Below, one piece after another: positions 1-6,623 of a DNA stretch of 11,325 nucleotides. Below the pieces are notes generated by a model, which ran no database searches, was not told where the DNA came from, and saw only the letters and a program-made list of their open reading frames with translations. Within the stretch, counting starts at the first letter, position 1. Every line of letters starts with the position of its first letter. Source of the stretch: Gemmatimonadota bacterium (GTDB lineage Bacteria > Gemmatimonadota > Gemmatimonadetes > Gemmatimonadales > Gemmatimonadaceae); NCBI GenBank assembly GCA_947475795.1, contig CANJOX010000071.1:1-11325 (forward strand), given 5' to 3'. The position numbers and the translations under genes are program-made.

Positions 1-2
1 AG

Positions 3-464
3 TATCCGGTCACCGGCGATCGGCTGCAGCTCGGGTCACTGCCGTGTGGCGAGTACGGGCTCCGTGTCCGTTTGCCGCGCGGGTTCAGTGCGACTGAAGG
101 CCGCGGGGCGACGTTTGTGGATGGATTGCGCATTCGACGTGGGCGCGCGCTGCAGGCGTCGTTTACCGTGGTTCGGATCGGGTCGGCGTCCATGCGCATC
201 CGGGTGGTCGATCAGACCGATGCTCCGGTGAGCGGTGCGCGGGCGGTGTTGTACACGAGCGCTGGCATTGTTCGCGACGGGCGCACGGATGCCGCAGGAC
301 AGCTGGTGTTCACCGATATCCTGGTGGACAGCGAGTACGGCCTCCGGGTCGTCAATCCCACGGGCTATGTGGTCGAGGAGGGCCGGGGGCGCACGTTTGA
401 GGATGGCATCCGACTGCGGGATGGGGAGACGCGTAACTACACGTTCCGCTTTACCCGGCCGTGA
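3..464 (+). CDS. Secreted protein with Ig/prealbumin-like repeats, C-terminal part
   Basis: The frame is open from the window edge, so only the last 153 residues are visible and the start lies to the left. The visible part holds one complete beta-rich repeat and the end of a previous one. Residues 17-56 and 111-150 align without gaps at a 94-residue period, with about 20 of 40 identities. Shared landmarks are EYGLRV, an EGRG turn, TF.DG and a closing aromatic strand. Residues 64-122 (VVDQTDAPVSGARAVLY, then TDAAG, then a Y-G-L-R-V strand) have the look of carboxypeptidase-regulatory-like or SdrD-B/SpaA-like surface domains. Such domains occur in extracytoplasmic proteins as rigid stalks. No membrane anchor or sorting signal follows; the protein stops right after the last strand. 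Its TGA overlaps the GTG start of the next gene (GTGA), so the two are probably translationally coupled. The function of the whole protein is unknown. Confidence 0.8.
   Translation, partial: YPVTGDRLQLGSLPCGEYGLRVRLPRGFSATEGRGATFVDGLRIRRGRALQASFTVVRIGSASMRIRVVDQTDAPVSGARAVLYTSAGIVRDGRTDAAGQLVFTDILVDSEYGLRVVNPTGYVVEEGRGRTFEDGIRLRDGETRNYTFRFTRP
48..455 (+). repeat. Two in-frame coding repeats, 282-bp period
   Basis: The segment around 48-170 recurs around 330-455 at a spacing of exactly 282 bp (94 codons). The DNA is still recognisably similar, for example gagtacgggctccg against gagtacggcctccg, and acgtttgtggatgg against acgtttgaggatgg. This shows domain duplication within the Ig-like protein. 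More copies may lie upstream, beyond the window edge. Confidence 0.75.
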
Positions 465-1738
465 GTCTCCTGGTCAGCTGCTGGTTTGCACTGCTGGCGG
501 CCGATCGGATCGATCTGTTGGGCGGAACGGGACCGATCGTACTCACGCCGTTTCTGCTCCTAACCCCGCTCGTCGTGGCGGGTGCACTGTGGCAGCGCCG
601 CCGGTACGGAATCGTGTTCCGGATACCCCCCTCGGCGGGGGTGTTCGCCCTGTTGTTGCTCGCGTTGGTCACGCTGGTGTTGATCTCGGTGTTCGTGAGC
701 AACGACGTGACGCGATCGGCCACCCGGGTGTCACAGTTGATCATCATCTCATTCGGCGCACTGGCCGTGTGGTTGTTGATCCGCGACCGCCACGATGCGC
801 AGGCCGTGGTGGTTCGTGGTGCCCGTGCCGGTGTGCTGCTGTTCGCGGCGTTTAACATCGCACAGCTGGCGGCGCTCGCGGCGCTGCTGCCCGGCCACTG
901 GCCGTCATCGCAGCTCTCGCTCGTGTCGCTCGTCCCCGATGTGTACGCCGGCCTTATTCCGCGTCTCTCCGGACCGGTGGTTGATTCGAACCGCGGCGGC
1001 CTCGTGCTCGTGCTGTACGGCATGCTGCTGGCCACGGGATTGCGCGTCAACCGATGGCCATGGCTGGCCGGCACGGCCGTGCTGCTCCTCCTGACGTTGT
1101 CCCGCTCGTCGCTGCTGGCCGGAGCGACCGGTCTGCTGGTGCTGCTCTTCCGGCACGTCCGCCAACGTGGCGGCTTGATCCAGATACCGCCGGCTCTCCT
1201 TGTCGCGGTGGCGACATCCGTGATCGTCACCACGGGCGCGCTGCTGGTCTCCCCGGCGGTGCAAGCCGCGGGCGCGCGCGTGGTGCAGCCGCTGGGACAG
1301 CGTTTTGCCGTCACGGAAGGATCGTCCCGCGATCACCTCCGTCTCCTGCAGCGCGGTCTGTCCACGGCCACACGGTCGGTACCGGCCACACTGCATGGGA
1401 TCGGCTATGGAAGCTCGCATCTGGTGCTGCAAGACTTCTTTCCCGGTGACCGGTACGGAAATTTTCATTCGGTGTACATCGGCCTCTTCGCCGAGTCGGG
1501 CATTTTCGCGCTGCTCGTACTGCTCCTGCTGATGGCGCTGCCGGTCGTCCGTGATGCGCCGCTGGCGCCGTTGGTGTGTGCGGTCGCTGTGTTCGGTGTG
1601 TTTTACGGTGCGCTGGCCGAGCCAACTTTCTGGACGGCGTTGGTCGCGGGCTGGATACCGCTCGATGAGACGAGCAGCCGGCCAAACATCACCAACAGCC
1701 CGACGGCCGCGCCGAGGATTGCACCGAGCAGTAATTGA
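461..1738 (+). CDS. O-antigen ligase / Wzy-type polymerase-like membrane protein
   Basis: This 425-residue protein is almost entirely membrane helices (for example residues 3-20, 26-44, 58-80, 92-107, 122-142, 180-194, 200-230, 245-262, 345-362, 371-399). That is the size and topology of the Wzy_C/O-antigen ligase family (WaaL, Wzy), which transfers or polymerises undecaprenyl-linked oligosaccharides at the periplasmic face of the inner membrane. Family-like motifs are DSNRGG (175-180), LSRSS (213-217, with R215 in a helix) and, after the large loop, NFHS (334-337) followed by ESG (345-347). H336 is in the place of the family's conserved histidine. It cannot be told from sequence whether it is a ligase or a polymerase. 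It starts with GTG in a GTGA overlap with the upstream gene. Residues 400-425 are a non-membrane tail encoded opposite the second membrane helix of the Wzz-like gene, so the last 45 codons overlap that gene. Confidence 0.85.
   Translation: MSLLVSCWFALLAADRIDLLGGTGPIVLTPFLLLTPLVVAGALWQRRRYGIVFRIPPSAGVFALLLLALVTLVLISVFVSNDVTRSATRVSQLIIISFGALAVWLLIRDRHDAQAVVVRGARAGVLLFAAFNIAQLAALAALLPGHWPSSQLSLVSLVPDVYAGLIPRLSGPVVDSNRGGLVLVLYGMLLATGLRVNRWPWLAGTAVLLLLTLSRSSLLAGATGLLVLLFRHVRQRGGLIQIPPALLVAVATSVIVTTGALLVSPAVQAAGARVVQPLGQRFAVTEGSSRDHLRLLQRGLSTATRSVPATLHGIGYGSSHLVLQDFFPGDRYGNFHSVYIGLFAESGIFALLVLLLLMALPVVRDAPLAPLVCAVAVFGVFYGALAEPTFWTALVAGWIPLDETSSRPNITNSPTAAPRIAPSSN
1603..1738. other. Tail-to-tail coding overlap of ligase-like and Wzz-like genes
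   Basis: The last 45 codons of the + strand ligase-like gene and the last 45 codons of the - strand Wzz-like gene share these 136 bp. The last ligase membrane helix (to about residue 399) lies opposite the polar tail of the Wzz-like protein. The Wzz-like second helix lies opposite the polar ligase tail. Each essential segment therefore faces a dispensable-looking one. No space is left for a conventional terminator between the genes. Confidence 0.8.
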
Positions 1739-3201
1739 ACGGTGATGCGTGGATAGGCGGTGTCGTCTGCGTCGGCCACGCGCGGTGCATCGACGACCCG
1801 GATCCGATCGCTCCGCATAGCGGTCTGCAGTTCCAGCTGTTTGAGCTGCCGTTGCAGGACCACGTAGCCCTCCGTCAACACCGTGCGGTCACGCACCAGC
1901 CGCACGAACTCCATCTCCTGCTGCGGAAATACCGCAAGATCGCTGCTGATGGACTTCACACTGCTGGCTGCCACACCGATTTGCTGGTCCAGGCTTTCGA
2001 GATACTGCGTCCCGACCCGCATCAACTGCTGTTCGAGCTCTCCGATCCGTCCCGTGAGCTGCCGGACTTCATCGTTCTCGCCGGTGCGGCGCACATCGAT
2101 CTCGCTGCGCTTGTTCTCGAGCGCGACCAACGTCATGAGATAATCCTGAATCGCCCGGTTGGCGATCAGCGACGGGAACGTGGCGAGCTGGCGATACGCG
2201 AGTGGATCACGTCCGCCACCGGATCGCGTCTCGATGAGCGCGAGCATCCGTGCGAGTGCGGTGCGTTCCACCTCGAGCTCATCCAGCCCGGTGCGCAGCG
2301 CGGCAATCCGCTTGAGTTGCGCGGATGCCTGCTCATCCGGGATGACGAGCTCTCGGCTTTCCTTGAAGCGGCGCAGCGATTGTTCGGCCGCCGCCAACCG
2401 CTGCGCGAACGTCTCCACTTCCCGTCGTAATTCAGTGAGTCGACGCGAGTCATCGCGGCCGCTGTTGTCCAGCGTGTAGCGCAGATACTCCGCGACCAGC
2501 CGCTCCACCGCCGTTGCCGCCAGCACGCGGTCGGCGTCTTCGAAGGAAATCTGCACGAGTCGGGAGCCGCCCTCCTGCGTGCGAATCTCCATCCGGTCGT
2601 CGAAGCGCTCCTCCGCTCTGAACCGACGGAGCAAGGTGATGGTCACCGTCGCCGTTGTGTCCAGTGCTGCGGACGTGGCCAGCCGGAGATGCAGGCCGCC
2701 GATGCGCAGCGTATCGCCGGCACCAATTGTAGTGGGCAGTGCGGCGGTGGGTTTCAGATCGCGGCTGGTGACCGAGAAGTGTCCACGGTCACTCCGTGTC
2801 AGCACGATGCGACCGCTCGCATCCGTCGTATCGCGACGGATCACCTCGACCAGCGATGCGCGCGGCACCGTCGCCGGTTCCACGCGTACCATGTACACCA
2901 GTGAGTCGATCACGGCGTCGGCCAGCCGACGGCTCTTGAGCACGCCGATTTCTGTTTCGAGGTCGTCGCGCCCGAGCCCCATGAGCTCAACACCGGGAAC
3001 GGCCTTGAGCTCATCGAGAAGCGGCGTGCCGCCCGCGGCGCTCTCGATGCGCAGCAGCGCGCTGCTGCGGTATCGTGGCGTCGCCAGCAACGTCCATGTT
3101 GCCACGATGCCAAATACACAACTGCCGGCCAGGAGCGGGAACCAGAGCGATCGGCTTGGCGCGCGGGTGATCACCGGTGGCGTGAGTTCAGCAGGCATCA
3201 T
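1603..3201 (-). CDS. Wzz/GNVR-type polysaccharide chain-length regulator, no kinase domain
   Basis: This 532-residue inner-membrane protein has the polysaccharide co-polymerase layout. There is a short cytoplasmic N terminus, a first membrane helix (about 19-40, ending in TPRYRSSALL, typical of the Wzz domain), a large periplasmic domain, coiled-coil-rich stretches (about 250-320 and 355-410), a GNVR-like segment (about 425-485, FPQQEMEFVRLVRDR ... IRVVDAPRV) and a second helix (about 486-509). It ends with a roughly 23-residue polar tail. There is no Walker A/B or tyrosine-rich cluster, so the BY-kinase found fused in some homologues is absent. Its expected role is to set chain length with the polymerase and to couple to the OPX exporter. 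The start is ATG at 3201 (a second ATG follows at once), 12 bp after the stop of the Wzi-like gene, so the two form an operon. The 3' end overlaps the convergent ligase gene by 136 bp. Confidence 0.9.
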   Translation of the reverse strand: MMPAELTPPVITRAPSRSLWFPLLAGSCVFGIVATWTLLATPRYRSSALLRIESAAGGTPLLDELKAVPGVELMGLGRDDLETEIGVLKSRRLADAVIDSLVYMVRVEPATVPRASLVEVIRRDTTDASGRIVLTRSDRGHFSVTSRDLKPTAALPTTIGAGDTLRIGGLHLRLATSAALDTTATVTITLLRRFRAEERFDDRMEIRTQEGGSRLVQISFEDADRVLAATAVERLVAEYLRYTLDNSGRDDSRRLTELRREVETFAQRLAAAEQSLRRFKESRELVIPDEQASAQLKRIAALRTGLDELEVERTALARMLALIETRSGGGRDPLAYRQLATFPSLIANRAIQDYLMTLVALENKRSEIDVRRTGENDEVRQLTGRIGELEQQLMRVGTQYLESLDQQIGVAASSVKSISSDLAVFPQQEMEFVRLVRDRTVLTEGYVVLQRQLKQLELQTAMRSDRIRVVDAPRVADADDTAYPRITVQLLLGAILGAAVGLLVMFGRLLVSSSGIQPATNAVQKVGSASAP

Positions 3202-3213
3202 TCATCGGTGTCG

Positions 3214-4962
3214 TTACCGTCCCACGGCGGTGGACAGCGTTACGGCCAGCGTGCGATTGGCGAGGTCGACTCCGCCGGTGGTGCCGCGAGCGGGGTCCAG
3301 GACCTTGCTCTGGTAGAGATAGCTGAGACGTATCGCCGAGGTGTAGTCGACGGAGAGCCTCATGCGGCTGAGACTGACACTGCCGCGCAGGCCGCCCAGC
3401 AATGACACATCTTCGAGCTTCACTTGCGGGACGACCGGATCCCACAATGTAGCATTGTCCCACCGGATGCGACCGCCGTAGACGCCGACCCGCACCCGGT
3501 CACCGAGGATGTCGGCGGCGATCCATTGCGATGAGGCGCCCGGTCCGATGGGTGCTCCGATGGTCCGACCGCGATTGGTGAACCCCTGCAGCACCGTCCG
3601 GCTGGTGTACGTGGTGGCCACCGGGCGGACGCGGATCGAGGCATCGGGTTCGAGGTTGGTGGCCTCACCCTGCAGTCGCAGCAGTCGTGACCCCCCGAGG
3701 GATCGTGCCCATTGCAGGCCGGCGGTGAAGCCGAACGAATAGCCAGGATACTCCAACGCATCACGCAGCGAGACCGGCTCCGCGAACCGCGCCCACTCCG
3801 CCCAGGCTTCGGTTCCCACCGACGGGATCGCGTAGCGTGCGAAAAGCGTGGCGATCTGGTCGCGCCGCGCCGTCGTGACGCTGCCGTTGGGATCGGACAG
3901 AATCGGCTGGCTGACTTTCAGAAAGGCATTCGCCGCATGACGGATCGGTACCTGGCCAGTGGTGGTGCTCATGACGAGGCGGGCCACGCCGATCGTGAAG
4001 GCCTGATCGAACCATGGGGTCCACGCGAAGAGCACACCACTCAGCGATCGCACATCGTTCGATGGATTGGCATCGAAATACGACGATTCGCGCAGGCGCC
4101 CAAGCATACCGACGGCATGCAGCCGGCCGACGGGTGTCGCGAGCCCCTGACGTGTTTCGGCGAGGAGGTGGGGTATCCCTTCGGCGTTCGCGCCGAGCAG
4201 GATCGGATTTCTGATCGTCGGTCCCCACCACACATTTTCCGTGCTGGCACCGACGGTAATCAGTGGCAGGTCGAGCGCGATGCGGCTTTGCCCGGGCACG
4301 ACCCGCTCGATCGGGCGGTCCCCGAAGCGGAGCGGCAGATCGATGGAGGACGCCGGCGGGTGGAAGGGGTTGGCCCACACGCTGCGCGCCGGCACATTCC
4401 CCTGCGGGTACGGAATCACCTGAAAGCGCCGGTTTTCGCTGCGGATGTACTGCGGGGCGATCTGCGCGCTGAGCGGACCGATGTGCAACGCGACGCCGGC
4501 GGTCGCGATGGTATTCGTGCCGCGTGCCGCCCAGAGCGGCCCCTCGTTGATGGAGAATGGGAGCCCCGAGTTCTGCACCACCCGTACCTCGGGGGAGAGC
4601 ACGTCAACGGCGTAGCGTCGGGGCGCGCGTGGGCGCGCGAGCGATGTCAGGACCGACGCACTGCGCACCGTTGAAAACGCGATGGAGAGATCGCGTGCGC
4701 TCTCGCGCTCGGCCGCCGACGCTCGGCGTCGCAGCGACTCGAGGCGTAGTCGTTCCTCGGCTTCACTCCCCAGCAGCACCGGGCCACCGATGCTGACCAG
4801 AGGTCGTGCGGGAGCAGCCTGTGCGCGCAGCAGCAACGGAGCGGTCACGACGACCACGCTGACGGCGACAACGCTGACGGCGACAACGCGCACGGCGACG
4901 ACGCGTACGGCCACGAGCGCAGGTCGTGCGCTGTATATTTTTCGCAATGATGTCCCGCGCAT
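3214..4962 (-). CDS. Wzi-like capsule assembly outer-membrane protein (paralogue 1)
   Basis: This protein of up to 582 residues has an N-terminal signal peptide (cleavage likely after the AQA at 47-49) followed by a beta-strand-rich body. It resembles the capsule-assembly Wzi family (Pfam Cap_assemb_Wzi): WWGP (245-248), then NPILLGANAEGIPHL (252-266), and repeated alternating-hydrophobic strands to the C terminus. Family knowledge: Wzi of Escherichia/Klebsiella is an outer-membrane barrel lectin that organises capsule at the surface. It is homologous to the divergent protein at 4947-6605, which has SWGPG and YPLLLGGNAGGFPH at the same place. It is followed after 12 bp by the Wzz-like gene. 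The start is uncertain. ATG 4962 gives a basic n-region but overlaps the neighbour by 16 bp; TTG 4947 (577 aa) and GTG 4914 (566 aa) are alternatives. The signal-peptide core is built from a 15-bp DNA repeat. Confidence 0.83.
   Translation of the reverse strand: MRGTSLRKIYSARPALVAVRVVAVRVVAVSVVAVSVVVVTAPLLLRAQAAPARPLVSIGGPVLLGSEAEERLRLESLRRRASAAERESARDLSIAFSTVRSASVLTSLARPRAPRRYAVDVLSPEVRVVQNSGLPFSINEGPLWAARGTNTIATAGVALHIGPLSAQIAPQYIRSENRRFQVIPYPQGNVPARSVWANPFHPPASSIDLPLRFGDRPIERVVPGQSRIALDLPLITVGASTENVWWGPTIRNPILLGANAEGIPHLLAETRQGLATPVGRLHAVGMLGRLRESSYFDANPSNDVRSLSGVLFAWTPWFDQAFTIGVARLVMSTTTGQVPIRHAANAFLKVSQPILSDPNGSVTTARRDQIATLFARYAIPSVGTEAWAEWARFAEPVSLRDALEYPGYSFGFTAGLQWARSLGGSRLLRLQGEATNLEPDASIRVRPVATTYTSRTVLQGFTNRGRTIGAPIGPGASSQWIAADILGDRVRVGVYGGRIRWDNATLWDPVVPQVKLEDVSLLGGLRGSVSLSRMRLSVDYTSAIRLSYLYQSKVLDPARGTTGGVDLANRTLAVTLSTAVGR
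4841..4915 (-). repeat. 15-bp minisatellite encoding a signal-peptide core
   Basis: There are five tandem 15-bp units, at 4841-4855 (degenerate), 4856-4870, 4871-4885, 4886-4900 and 4901-4915. Units 4856 and 4871 are identical (acgctgacggcgaca) and the next two differ at a few positions. Read on the minus strand they encode VAVRV, VAVRV, VAVSV, VAVSV and VVVTA, which is most of the hydrophobic region of the Wzi-like signal peptide. Because the unit is five codons, gain or loss of a unit would keep the frame and only change signal-peptide length. Confidence 0.88.
4934..4942. promoter_or_regulatory. AT-rich box, candidate divergent promoter element
   Basis: The run tatatttttc stands out in GC-rich surroundings and lies between the starts of the two divergent Wzi-like genes. 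TATATT at 4934-4939 could be a -10 element for the + gene; its expected start of transcription would fall close to ATG 4947, implying a very short or leaderless mRNA. The reverse reading TATACA (4937-4932) could serve the minus gene if that gene starts at GTG 4914. I see no clear -35 box for either direction, so this is a weak call. Confidence 0.35.
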
Positions 4963-6605
4963 GTCGTCAATCTATCGCGCCGGCCGCCGTACTGCTGTGC
5001 GGACTGGCGCTGTGTGTGTCCGCGCCGCTGCGGGCGCAGGGGCCGTTGCGTCTTGATGGCGGCGGCGCGCTCGAAGTTGGCGGCGAGGCGGAACGATACC
5101 TGCGCGCGTTGCAGTTGGCGGGTGTCGCGGCACCGCAGTCCTGGACGATTCGTCCGGTCGCCCCGCGCTGGCTGCGCGGGGCCATCGCGGACAGCGTACA
5201 CCCATGGCAGTCGCGTTGGGTCACGGATACGACACGATCATTCATCCGTGCACGGTTCCTGCGTCCATCGGTGCGTGTGACGTGGAATTCCGCGGTGCCC
5301 AGCGGCGATGAGCGTGGCCCCGTCTGGACGGGGCGCGGTGTCACGGCGGATGCGCGATTCGGCTTTTCCGCGCAGCTCTGGCGCGTGCATCTGCAGGTGG
5401 CTCCCGTGCTCTTCCGGGCACAGAATCAGGCCTTCGCGTTGGCGCCCAACGGTCGCCGCGAAAATGGCGCGTTCGCCGATCCGCGCTTCCCGTGGAACAT
5501 CGATGCGCCGCAAGCCTTTGGCGTGGGCGCATACCAGCGCATCGACGCCGGCAACAGCACGCTGTCGCTCGATTTACCGCTCCTCTCGGTTGGTCTCTCG
5601 ACGGCGGCGCAGAGCTGGGGGCCTGGCCGGGAGTATCCGCTGCTGCTGGGTGGAAATGCCGGTGGCTTTCCCCATGTCTTTCTCGGGACGCCATCGCCCG
5701 TCCCGGTGGGCATCGGTGCCGTCCATCTGCGCGTCATTGGCGGTCAGCTCACGCAGTCTGCGTGGTCGCCGATGCCGGCCGATCAGGCCATTCGGACCGC
5801 CACGGCGGGGGTGTTCGTGTTCCTGCCGCGCGGGCTCACAGGGCTGGAAGTCGGCGCGTCCCGGTTCATCCACGGGATTTCGGAACGCACCTGGCCCGGC
5901 ACGTCGGCCTTCCGTCGTTTGGTGTCCGGAGGACTGAGCGGCACCGGCGAGTTGAATCAGCGGTTGGAGAACCAGATGGCCTCGCTGTTTTTTCGCTGGC
6001 AATTCAGCGGAGCGCGGCTGGTGCTGTTCGGCGAGATGTTCCGCGATGACTATTCACTCGATCGCCGGCGGCTCATTCAGTATCCCGACGATCTGCGCAC
6101 TTCTATGCTGGGATTGGAACGCGTGTTGTCATCGTCCGCGACGCACCTGCACACGCTGCACGCCGAACTGGTGAACGGGGAGTTGCCCTCCTCCAACCGG
6201 GGGGAGCGCGGGAGTGGCGCGGAGCGCGGGTTTCTGTCCCCGCTCCCCCCGTATCTGCACGGGGCGGTGCGTCAGGGGCACACACAGAACGGACTGATCC
6301 TGGCGTCGCCGGTGGCGTACGGCGGTGCCGGATGGCGCGTGGGCTTCGATCGGTTCACCACCCGCGGGCGCCGTTCGCTCCTGGCGGAGCGGATGATGCG
6401 CCTGGATTGGCGCGCCGACGTGCGGGGCGACAGCCTGGTGCGGCGTGACATCCGGTACGCCGTGACCGGCGAAATGCTGCAGTTTGTCGGTGGGCGCGAG
6501 GTGTCCGGCACGGTGAGCGCCATGATGGATCTCAACCGCAACCTCGTGCCCGGCAACGACGTCTTCAACCTGCGGGCCGCGGTATCGGTGCGCGGCTGGC
6601 GGTAA
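4947..6605 (+). CDS. Wzi-like capsule assembly outer-membrane protein (paralogue 2)
   Basis: This 552-residue protein has a type I signal peptide (basic start MMSRACRQS, hydrophobic 11-28, ending LRAQ). A mature N-terminal segment follows (GGEAERYLRALQLAG, 45-59) and then a beta-rich barrel body. Wzi-family landmarks are AQSWGPG (221-227), YPLLLGGNAGGFPHVFLG (230-247) and, near the end, RQGHTQNGLILASP (442-455). These align with paralogue 1, which also has the GSEAEERLRLESL segment. The expected role is in the outer membrane, in attachment or assembly of the exopolysaccharide. I chose ATG 4947 over the in-frame GTG 4926 because the latter would place the AT-rich box inside the gene and weaken the signal peptide. 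There is no clear Shine-Dalgarno sequence. Residues about 416-436 are a Gly/Arg/Pro-rich loop encoded by an inverted repeat, absent at the equivalent place in paralogue 1. It converges on the OPX gene with an 18-bp gap. Confidence 0.83.
   Translation: MMSRACRQSIAPAAVLLCGLALCVSAPLRAQGPLRLDGGGALEVGGEAERYLRALQLAGVAAPQSWTIRPVAPRWLRGAIADSVHPWQSRWVTDTTRSFIRARFLRPSVRVTWNSAVPSGDERGPVWTGRGVTADARFGFSAQLWRVHLQVAPVLFRAQNQAFALAPNGRRENGAFADPRFPWNIDAPQAFGVGAYQRIDAGNSTLSLDLPLLSVGLSTAAQSWGPGREYPLLLGGNAGGFPHVFLGTPSPVPVGIGAVHLRVIGGQLTQSAWSPMPADQAIRTATAGVFVFLPRGLTGLEVGASRFIHGISERTWPGTSAFRRLVSGGLSGTGELNQRLENQMASLFFRWQFSGARLVLFGEMFRDDYSLDRRRLIQYPDDLRTSMLGLERVLSSSATHLHTLHAELVNGELPSSNRGERGSGAERGFLSPLPPYLHGAVRQGHTQNGLILASPVAYGGAGWRVGFDRFTTRGRRSLLAERMMRLDWRADVRGDSLVRRDIRYAVTGEMLQFVGGREVSGTVSAMMDLNRNLVPGNDVFNLRAAVSVRGWR
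5317..5334 (+). repeat. 18-bp intragenic palindrome
   Basis: gccccgtc (5317-5324) and gacggggc (5327-5334) are perfect reverse complements separated by TG. In RNA this allows a 7-bp GC-rich stem with a CTGG loop. It lies early in the second Wzi-like gene (residues about 124-130). No U-tract follows, so it is not a typical terminator. Confidence 0.6.
6198..6251 (+). repeat. 11-bp perfect inverted repeat with inner direct repeats
   Basis: cggggggagcg (6198-6208) and cgctccccccg (6241-6251) are perfect reverse complements around a 32-nt loop. Inside and overlapping it, ggagcgcggg occurs at 6203-6212 and again at 6221-6230 (18-bp period, six codons). The segment lies in the second Wzi-like gene and codes for a Gly/Arg/Pro-rich stretch that looks like an extracellular loop. 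Frame is kept. Confidence 0.75.
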
Positions 6606-6623
6606 GGCGTTGTGGTGGGCCCG

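Noticed and set aside
625..642. Stem-loop ACCCCC...GGGGGT in the ligase-like gene
   Set aside because: It is a 6-bp stem inside coding DNA with no U-tract; codons for Pro-Pro and Gly-Val explain it.
451..1314. - strand open frame opposite the ligase-like gene
   Set aside because: The translation is Ser/Thr/Arg-rich low complexity, while the + strand encodes regular membrane helices.
1735..2430. + strand open frame opposite the Wzz-like gene
   Set aside because: It lies entirely antisense to the coiled-coil/GNVR region and has no recognisable features; the Wzz reading explains the sequence.
3712..4674. Long + strand open frame (320 codons) opposite the first Wzi-like gene
   Set aside because: Its translation is rich in Arg/Gly/His/Pro with no membrane, signal or domain pattern, as expected for an antisense shadow in GC-rich DNA. 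The minus-strand gene has clear family motifs over the same bases.
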